Positions 6,935 through 9,141 of a DNA stretch of 9,141 nt are shown here, one piece after another (position 1 is the stretch's first letter; each line of letters opens with the position of its first letter). Origin of the DNA: Candidatus Izemoplasma sp. (GTDB taxonomy: Bacteria; Bacillota_I; Bacilli_A; Izemoplasmatales; Izemoplasmataceae); the NCBI GenBank assembly GCA_007117565.1, contig SKGG01000033.1, positions 1 to 9,141 on the forward strand, written 5' to 3'. The notes beneath the pieces were generated by a model. That model did no database searches and was not told where the DNA came from. It saw only the letters and a list, made by a program, of their open reading frames with translations. The position numbers and the translations under genes were made by a program.

Positions 6935-7702
6935 TTATGGTATTAAGCCACCATCCGCAACATATTGTTTACCAGTCACATAAGAAGACTCATCTGAAGC
7001 CAAGAAGAGCACCACATTGGCAATCTCTCTTGACTCGCCATAACGGCCCATAGGAATGGTTTGTTCAAATCCAGCGGTGACAGATTTTGGATCATCTGGA
7101 TTAAATTGACCTTCAATGGAACGCATCATACGTGTGTTGATGGGCCCTGGGTGTACAGAATTTACACGGACACCAGACGATGCAGCTTCCGCCGCAGCAA
7201 CACGAGTGATTCCCACGACTGCGTGATTAGAGGTCACGTATGGACCAAGTCCAGGTGAGCCTTGTAATCCAGCCACAGACGACGTGTTAATAACAGAACC
7301 TGATTGTTGTTTCATCATGACAGGTAACACGTGTTTTAAACCAAGGAAAACACCTTTAACGTTGACAGCGATGACTTTATCAAAATCTTCTTCTTTAACG
7401 TCAACTAAAGGTCCAGATTTCCCTTCAATGCCTGCGTTGTTAAAGAACACGTCAATGGTGCCAAAAGCCTCTAGTGTTTTTTCTACATACTGTTTTGTCT
7501 CGGCTTCACTTGACACATTAGCTTTGATACTGATGACTTCACCGTAACGTTTAAGTTCACCTTGTGCTTCATTTAAAGCATCTTCAGTGATGTCAACAAT
7601 GGCGACTTTCGCGCCTTCTTCTAAGAAGAGCTTTGCGGTTTCTTTACCAATGCCTGCAGCACCACCGGTAATGAGTGCGACTTTACCTTTTAATCTTGCC
7701 AT
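6935..7702 (-). CDS. Short-chain dehydrogenase/reductase with YxxxN in place of YxxxK
   Basis: A 255-residue classical short-chain dehydrogenase (Rossmann fold, usually tetrameric, cytosolic). The cofactor loop TGGAAGIG is at 12-19. Asp37 at the end of beta-2 (AIVDIT) suggests NAD(H) rather than NADP(H). NNAG is at 88-91, and N114 and S142 of the catalytic tetrad are present. The active-site Tyr is Y155 in [12 protein letters not shown], but residue 159 is Asn (AAT, complement of 7226-7228) where the catalytic Lys is expected. The rest is well preserved, including [13 protein letters not shown] and the closing [12 protein letters not shown], so it does not look like a decayed gene. The substrate is unknown. 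The start follows AAAGGGGG by five bases, and there is a promoter with an extended -10. Ala codons are mostly GCT and GCA, unlike the GCG-rich repair genes, hinting at high expression or a different origin. Confidence 0.93.
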   Translation of the reverse strand: MARLKGKVALITGGAAGIGKETAKLFLEEGAKVAIVDITEDALNEAQGELKRYGEVISIKANVSSEAETKQYVEKTLEAFGTIDVFFNNAGIEGKSGPLVDVKEEDFDKVIAVNVKGVFLGLKHVLPVMMKQQSGSVINTSSVAGLQGSPGLGPYVTSNHAVVGITRVAAAEAASSGVRVNSVHPGPINTRMMRSIEGQFNPDDPKSVTAGFEQTIPMGRYGESREIANVVLFLASDESSYVTGKQYVADGGLIP

Positions 7703-7725
7703 AAAATCCCCCTTTGTTTTTTCAC

Positions 7726-7754
7726 ATCATAGCATGAAAATGCTTACAGCACAA
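7726..7754 (-). promoter_or_regulatory. Putative extended -10 promoter of the short-chain dehydrogenase gene
   Basis: On the minus strand TTGTGC (complement of 7749-7754), a 17-base spacer and TATGAT (complement of 7726-7731) are preceded by TG one base upstream, giving TGCTATGAT. The predicted start is near 7719, about 17 nt before the ATG. The -35 box is weak (three of six), as extended -10 promoters tolerate. Confidence 0.6.
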
Positions 7755-7800
7755 ATCCTTTGCACTTAGAGATTTTATTTATTGACGTTGTTTTTCGTGA

Positions 7801-7814
7801 TGTAAGCGCTCATA
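7801..7814. promoter_or_regulatory. cre-like sequence (possible CcpA site)
   Basis: TGTAAGCGCTCATA fits the Firmicute cre pattern TGWNANCGNTNWCA at all but one fixed position (position 13 is T rather than C). It lies between the MFS terminator and the short-chain dehydrogenase promoter, centred roughly 88 bases before the predicted start. An equally good match falls over the recN start codon, so the pattern alone is weak evidence, and no CcpA gene is visible. Confidence 0.22.
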
Positions 7815-7840
7815 AAAAAACACACTCAAAGGTGTGTTTT
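7814..7840 (-). terminator. Intrinsic terminator of the MFS transporter gene
   Basis: Read on the minus strand, a stem AAAACACAC/GTGTGTTTT (7832-7840 with 7817-7825) has a six-base loop (7826-7831) and a run of seven T residues (complement of 7814-7820). The loop contains the transporter's TGA stop codon, so the last codons form one side of the stem. It separates this transcript from the short-chain dehydrogenase gene. Confidence 0.8.
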
Positions 7841-9091
7841 GGTTGGTTTTTTAAGCGTTAAAGCCATCAAACTTGTCACCACTGTAAAGACCATCATGCC
7901 GTAAATCACCGGATTGAACCCGCCTGTTAAATCATAGCTAATACCAAATGGAAGTGGTCCTAAGGCACTGCCTATCACCATGAAAACCGTCGCTGCACCA
8001 CGAATCGAGCCTAAGTATTTTCGACCAAAAAAATCGGGCCATAAAACATTTAACGCAACATTCTGAATCGCCGCCATCGTGCCATAAAAAAGAATAAATA
8101 TCGTAGCGCTTAATGCGCCTTGAACGGCCCAAGCAAGAAACGCCATGGAAAGAAGAATCATACTTTGCGTGAAAAAGAATAAGTGTGAGGTTTTAACCCG
8201 CTCAATTAATAGTTTTGCCACAAAAGGCATAAAAAACATCGGAAACGCCACAAGACCAATAATAAAGGCAGCGTGTTCATTAGATACATCCCTTAAACGC
8301 ATGATCGCAAAGAAATGAAACGTAACCGCAGTGGTAAACATGGGCACAATTAATGAAATAATGCCTGCGGTCCAAAAGACTTTACTACGTAAGGTTTCAC
8401 TTAAGGTAAAACTTTCCTTGTTGAGTTGATCAAGGGCTTTTTGGAGGGTTTCTTCATCCGCTTCCCCTTGGTTTTCCATGATCATCCCTAACGATTCAGG
8501 TCGGTTAAAAACAAACACATACACTAAGGGTAAGAATAAGCATGCCAGTAATAATGACCATACCCGCCATGCTTGTGCCCATCCGATTTGGTTAATAAGC
8601 CAAAAGTTAAACGATGGGACAAGTAACGTCGCAATCAGACCGCCCAGTGTTGCTAGCGAGAGAGCCAGAGCTCGTCGTTGTTCAAACCACTGAGGCACAA
8701 GACTTGATGGAATCAACGTTAAGGACCCTTGGCCAAAATAACGTAAAAAGAAAAAACCAATAAAAATCATCCCGATGTTCGCTACAAAACTATTGTAAAA
8801 CGCTGTTAGAGCCAACATCGTACCCGCAATCAACATCATAGTTCTTTGACCAAAACGATCCACCGCTTTACCCATAAAAATGAGTAACAAACCACTGAGT
8901 GTGGTCGCAACGCTATAGCCTGATGAGATTAAGGTAGAGGAGTACTGAAAGGTTTCTTGGTAGGCATTGATAAACACACTAATACTATAGGTTTGACCAG
9001 GTGCGGAAAAGAAAAAAGCCAATGATGAAAGCGCCACAATCACCCAGCCATAATAAATTTTTTGATTCATTTTTAAAGCCATTGATCTCAT
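7826..9091 (-). CDS. MFS transporter, oxalate-formate/monocarboxylate antiporter-like
   Basis: A 421-residue inner-membrane carrier of the major facilitator superfamily with about 12 predicted spans in two halves, joined by a charged cytoplasmic loop at about 196-235 (NRPESLGMIMENQGEADEE). The first span region starts YYGWVIVAL, as in the oxalate/formate antiporter and monocarboxylate transporter group. The MFS loop 2-3 motif is GKAVDRFGQR (74-83), and PQWFEQRRALAL (133-144) is the WFxxRR segment typical of that group. Substrate is not predictable; a small organic anion is the family expectation. The start at 9091 is chosen because AAGGTG (complement of 9097-9102) lies five bases upstream; in-frame ATGs at 9082 and 9070 lack a comparable site. 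It ends in TGA inside its terminator. It is followed on the same strand by the short-chain dehydrogenase as a separate transcript, so a shared pathway is possible but unproven. Confidence 0.9.
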   Translation of the reverse strand: MRSMALKMNQKIYYGWVIVALSSLAFFFSAPGQTYSISVFINAYQETFQYSSTLISSGYSVATTLSGLLLIFMGKAVDRFGQRTMMLIAGTMLALTAFYNSFVANIGMIFIGFFFLRYFGQGSLTLIPSSLVPQWFEQRRALALSLATLGGLIATLLVPSFNFWLINQIGWAQAWRVWSLLLACLFLPLVYVFVFNRPESLGMIMENQGEADEETLQKALDQLNKESFTLSETLRSKVFWTAGIISLIVPMFTTAVTFHFFAIMRLRDVSNEHAAFIIGLVAFPMFFMPFVAKLLIERVKTSHLFFFTQSMILLSMAFLAWAVQGALSATIFILFYGTMAAIQNVALNVLWPDFFGRKYLGSIRGAATVFMVIGSALGPLPFGISYDLTGGFNPVIYGMMVFTVVTSLMALTLKKPTKTHL

Positions 9092-9107
9092 CTAATCACC
9101 TTGTATG

Positions 9108-9135
9108 ATTTTAACACAATATCCGGGTAAGTTAA
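9108..9135 (-). promoter_or_regulatory. Putative promoter of the MFS transporter gene
   Basis: On the minus strand TTAACT (complement of 9130-9135), a 16-base spacer and TAAAAT (complement of 9108-9113) are preceded by TGT, giving an extended -10. The predicted start near 9101 leaves a leader of only about 10 nt, with the ribosome binding site at its very 5' end. A T-run on the same strand (complement of 9134-9141) at the window edge might be the tail of a terminator of a gene beyond the window. Confidence 0.5.
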
Positions 9136-9141
9136 AAAAAA

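Noticed and set aside
7284..7547. Plus-strand frames opposite the short-chain dehydrogenase gene (7061-7258, 7284-7547, 7587-7769)
   Set aside because: Antisense shadows of a well-conserved gene, without domains or credible ribosome binding sites.
1..9141. Defence system, mobile element, CRISPR array or RNA gene
   Set aside because: I read both strands for direct repeats, transposase or integrase motifs, tRNA-like folds and nuclease-helicase clusters and saw none. The repair genes here are housekeeping types in normal context.

Overview
The window looks like ordinary chromosome from a low-to-mid GC Firmicute or a Mollicutes-related lineage that uses the standard genetic code. TGA is a real stop (it ends xseB and the MFS gene) and tryptophan is always TGG, which argues against Mycoplasma-type code 4. 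An Acholeplasma/Izemoplasma-like or Erysipelotrichia-like host would fit, but this is inference from gene order, codon use and strong Shine-Dalgarno sites, not from a phylogenetic test.

Positions 1-4086 hold a plus-strand operon: the 3' end of nusB, xseA, xseB, tlyA and recN. The genes overlap or lie within 11 nt of each other, and a strong hairpin terminator follows recN. This is the Bacillus-type nusB-xseAB-(ispA-dxs)-tlyA-(argR)-recN neighbourhood with ispA, dxs and argR absent. It combines transcription antitermination, exonuclease VII, an rRNA methyltransferase and a double-strand-break repair ATPase.

Positions 4084-4313 contain a small minus-strand gene for a 58-residue single-span membrane protein. 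It shares the recN terminator, and its promoter overlaps a divergent promoter for the next operon. Positions 4329-6917 hold that operon: a Y-family DNA polymerase IV gene (dinB) followed 16 nt later by a class-3 aldehyde dehydrogenase gene, ending in a terminator that can work in both directions.

Positions 6935-9141 carry two minus-strand genes, each with its own promoter: an MFS transporter of the oxalate-formate/monocarboxylate type with its own terminator, then an NAD-type short-chain dehydrogenase. The dehydrogenase has Asn where the catalytic Lys of the YxxxK motif should be, and its codon use differs visibly from the repair genes.

I see no mobile element, CRISPR array, RNA gene, prophage or defence system. 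The points most worth a second look are the YxxxN dehydrogenase, the small membrane protein, and the overlapping promoters between it and dinB.
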